Assembly: GCA_001464335.1 (NCBI GenBank)
Contig: LNEV01000018.1
Span: forward strand, 186,001 to 250,000
From: Rhizobiales bacterium Ga0077545
GTDB lineage: Bacteria > Pseudomonadota > Alphaproteobacteria > Rhizobiales > Methylopilaceae
Length of the DNA: 64,000 bases
Reading direction: 5' to 3'
Both the position numbers and the translations under genes were made by a program. Of the stretch, positions 61,867 to 64,000 are shown in pieces; position 1 is the first letter of the stretch; each line of letters starts with the position of its first letter. Below the pieces are notes generated by a model that searched no databases, was not told the origin of the DNA, and worked only from the letters and a program-made list of their open reading frames with translations.

Positions 61867-63153
61867 TTGAAGACGCTCGGTTCCGACATCCTTTTGCGTG
61901 CAGCCCTCATTGCCTCGCTGCTGGGCGGAGCCGTGCCGGCTGTGGCGCAGGACGTGCCCGACGGCGCGCTCAACAATCTCAATCTGCGCCGCGGCGAACT
62001 CGACCGCACGCTCGAAGAGCAGAAGAAGATCCGCGCCGAGATCGAGCAGCTCTCGCAGGAGCGCTCGCGCCTTTCCTCCGAACTCGTCAAGACGGCCGCG
62101 CAGATCCGCCAGACCGAAGTGCGTATGACCGCAAGCGAGCAGCGCCTCGCGGACCTTGAGGAAAGCGAAGCCGATCTCAAGACGCGGCTCGGCAGCCAGC
62201 GGGGCCTGATCGCGGAGCTTCTGGCCGCGCTGCAGCGCATGGGCCGCCATCCGCCGCCCGCGCTGCTCGTCCAGCCCGAAGATGCTTTGGCCTCGGTGCG
62301 GTCGGCCATCGTGCTCGGCGCCGTCCTGCCGGAAATTCGCGAGCAGGCCGGCCGGCTCGTCGCCGATCTTGAAGAACTGGGCCGTGTGCGCCGCGATGCA
62401 GCCACCGAGCGCAATCAGCTCGCGGTGCAGCGCGGCGACCAGCAGGAATCGCTGACGCGGCTCACTTTGCTCGTCGAAGTGCGCCAGAAGCGGCAGGAAG
62501 AACGCGAGAAGACTCTGGCCGGAGAAGGCGCCCGCGCCGCCGAACTCGGCCGCGAGGTGAAGTCTCTCGAAGAATTGATCGAGCGGATGGAGCGCGATGT
62601 CGCCTCCGCGAAGAGGGCGGCGGAAGAGGCCTCGAAGGCCGCCGCGGCTGCGACCGGCCGCCGCACGGATCTCGCCGCGCTCTCCGATCCGGGGCGTCTC
62701 GCTCCGGCGATGGCCTTCGGTTCCATCAGGGGTTTGTTGCCTTTACCCGTGTCCGGCACCGCGCTGCGCACCTTCGGCGATCTCGACGAATCCGGCACGG
62801 CCCAGAAGGGGCTCACAATTTCGACGCGTTCTCAGGCTCAGGTGACGGCCCCTTGCGATGGGTGGGTGGTCTATGCGGGTCCGTTCCGTTCCTACGGTCA
62901 ACTCTTGATCCTGAACGCCGGCGATGGATACCATGTGCTGCTTGCCGGCATGGACAAGACCAATGTGTCGCTTGGCCAATTCGTGCTCACAGGCGAACCG
63001 ATTGCTGAGATGGGCGTCGCGTCCAGCCAGATCGCCTCCATTGTGGGGGGCGGCGCAAAGCAGCCGGTCCTGTATGTCGAGTTCCGCAAAGATGGTCAGT
63101 CAATCGATCCGGGTCCGTGGTGGGCCTCAAGCTCCGAGAAGGTTCGTGGATAA
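61867..63153 (+). CDS. EnvC-like murein hydrolase activator (coiled coil + degenerate LytM)
   Basis: A 428-residue exported protein. From TTG 61867 it has a neat signal peptide (MKTLGSDILLRAALIASLLG, cleavage near AVAQ, residue 24); GTG 61834 would add eleven polar residues. Two long coiled coils (about 38-120 and 165-260) precede a C-terminal LytM/M23 domain (about 300-425). The metal ligands of active M23 enzymes are missing (GLTISTRSQAQV and YHVLLAGM replace the His/Asp patterns), so it should activate amidases at the septum rather than cut murein. Confidence 0.87.
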   Translation: MKTLGSDILLRAALIASLLGGAVPAVAQDVPDGALNNLNLRRGELDRTLEEQKKIRAEIEQLSQERSRLSSELVKTAAQIRQTEVRMTASEQRLADLEESEADLKTRLGSQRGLIAELLAALQRMGRHPPPALLVQPEDALASVRSAIVLGAVLPEIREQAGRLVADLEELGRVRRDAATERNQLAVQRGDQQESLTRLTLLVEVRQKRQEEREKTLAGEGARAAELGREVKSLEELIERMERDVASAKRAAEEASKAAAAATGRRTDLAALSDPGRLAPAMAFGSIRGLLPLPVSGTALRTFGDLDESGTAQKGLTISTRSQAQVTAPCDGWVVYAGPFRSYGQLLILNAGDGYHVLLAGMDKTNVSLGQFVLTGEPIAEMGVASSQIASIVGGGAKQPVLYVEFRKDGQSIDPGPWWASSSEKVRG

Positions 63154-64000
63154 TGCGTAAGGTTTCCCTTGTTCTTGGCGGCGCCCTGCTCGGCGCAACA
63201 GCGATGAGCCTCCTCCACGATCCGCAGGTGATCTCGCGGGCCTGGAGCGCGGGCAATGCCGACACCTATAAGAATCTCAATTTGTTCGGAGACGTGTTCG
63301 AGCGCGTGCGCGCCGATTACGTCGAGAAGCCCGAAGACAAGCAGCTCGTCGAGAACGCCATTCAGGGCATGCTCTCGGGCCTCGATCCGCACTCCTCCTA
63401 TATGGACGAGAAGCGCTACCGCGACCGCAAGGTCGATATTCGCGGCGAGTTCGGCGGCCTCGGCATCGAGGTCACGATGGAAAACAACCTCGTCAAGGTG
63501 ATGTCGCCGATCGACGACACGCCGGCGGCGCGCGCGGGCATTCTGGCCAACGACATCATCACCCACATCGACGGCGAACAGGTCGAGGGTCTGACGCTCC
63601 CGCAGGCGGTCGAGAAGATGCGCGGCGCTGTCAATACGCCGATCGTGCTGAAGATCCTGCGCAAGGATTCCGAGCCGAAGGATTACAAGCTGGTGCGCGA
63701 CGTCATCCGCATCCGCATCGTGCGTTCGCGCGCCGAAGACGATCTCGGCTATGTGCGCGTCGCCCAGTTCACCGAGCAGACCGAAGACGAGATGCTCCGG
63801 GCGATCGAGGACATCAAGAAGAAGATCCCGGACGACAAGCTGAAGGGCTGGGTTCTGGATCTGCGCAACAATCCGGGCGGCCTGCTCGACCAGTCGATCC
63901 GCGTCGTCGATGCGTTCCTTGAGCGTGGCGAAGCCGTTTCGACGCGCGGCCGCCGTCCCGAGAACATCGACCGCTATTCGGCGCGGTCGGGCGATGTCAC
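63153..64000 (+). CDS. ctpA: C-terminal processing peptidase CtpA, S41 family (5' part; cut by right edge)
   Basis: The first 282 codons of an S41 peptidase. A signal anchor (residues 3-20), an N-terminal helical part (40-85, with GMLSGLDPHSSYMD), a PDZ domain (about 95-175, GEFGGLGIEVTM to LRKDS) and the start of the catalytic domain (GYVRVAQFTE and VLDLRNNPGGLLDQSIRVVDAFL) are present. The catalytic Ser/Lys lie beyond the edge. It acts in the periplasm on C-termini of target proteins. Its ATG overlaps the EnvC-like stop by one base. Confidence 0.92.
   Translation, partial: MRKVSLVLGGALLGATAMSLLHDPQVISRAWSAGNADTYKNLNLFGDVFERVRADYVEKPEDKQLVENAIQGMLSGLDPHSSYMDEKRYRDRKVDIRGEFGGLGIEVTMENNLVKVMSPIDDTPAARAGILANDIITHIDGEQVEGLTLPQAVEKMRGAVNTPIVLKILRKDSEPKDYKLVRDVIRIRIVRSRAEDDLGYVRVAQFTEQTEDEMLRAIEDIKKKIPDDKLKGWVLDLRNNPGGLLDQSIRVVDAFLERGEAVSTRGRRPENIDRYSARSGDV

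Noticed and set aside
61867-63153. An active M23 murein endopeptidase
   Set aside because: The His/Asp metal ligand positions of active LytM domains are not present, which fits an EnvC-like activator instead.

Overview
The window is a high-GC chromosomal segment typical of an alphaproteobacterium, most likely of the order Hyphomicrobiales (Rhizobiales). The evidence is the housekeeping block tRNA-Ser / rplU-rpmA / obgE-proB-proA-nadD-rsfS-rlmH-envC-ctpA, an AapJQMP amino-acid transporter, a UrtABCDE-type transporter, an Anbu proteasome-like locus and an RpoE-ChrR pair. No genus can be named from sequence alone. There is no rRNA, CRISPR array, integrase, phage block or complete insertion sequence.

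Layout. 1-8.8 kb: an ABC ATPase cut by the left edge, then small detoxification and regulation modules (HdeD-like protein, VOC protein, MFS pumps, ArsR/SRPBCC pair, TetR/SDR pair, TetR/flavin-reductase pair divergent from an MFS pump), DUF4112 and hisE. 9-14.7 kb: a CNNM/CorC-type protein, then the Anbu locus (ATP-grasp, alpha-E, transglutaminase-like, Anbu, DUF2293). 14.8-17.6 kb: a beta-alanine catabolic operon (omega-aminotransferase plus CoA-acylating semialdehyde dehydrogenase). 17.8-22 kb: aapJQMP on the minus strand. 22.5-25.2 kb: a hybrid histidine kinase. 25.2-27.6 kb: an arsenic operon with two unrelated arsenate reductases and Acr3. 27.7-32.4 kb: mostly membrane proteins and an esterase. 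32.4-37.1 kb: an ECF sigma / ChrR-type anti-sigma pair divergent from an FAD oxidoreductase-DUF1365-cyclopropane synthase operon, with back-to-back promoters sharing a palindrome. 37.1-39.8 kb: an AraC regulator and a GGDEF-EAL protein with a small PilZ-like partner. 39.8-52.3 kb: an amide-utilisation island with two ABC importers and three acetamidase/formamidase paralogues; two divergent promoter regions in it carry related stand-alone IS3-OrfA-like DNA-binding proteins. 52.3-54.7 kb: a small membrane protein and a motA-motB stator pair. 54.9-64 kb: the housekeeping block, ending in a ctpA gene cut by the right edge.

How the parts fit. The amide island reads as import of urea-like or short-chain amides, cytoplasmic hydrolysis to ammonia by FmdA-type enzymes, and local control by the OrfA-like proteins. 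The RpoE-ChrR locus reads as a singlet-oxygen/peroxide type membrane-protection response whose target operon lies next door, although the ChrR-like protein has lost part of its zinc-binding anti-sigma site. Two ArsR-type genes have an operator and promoter that place the predicted transcription start next to the start codon, suggesting leaderless mRNAs.
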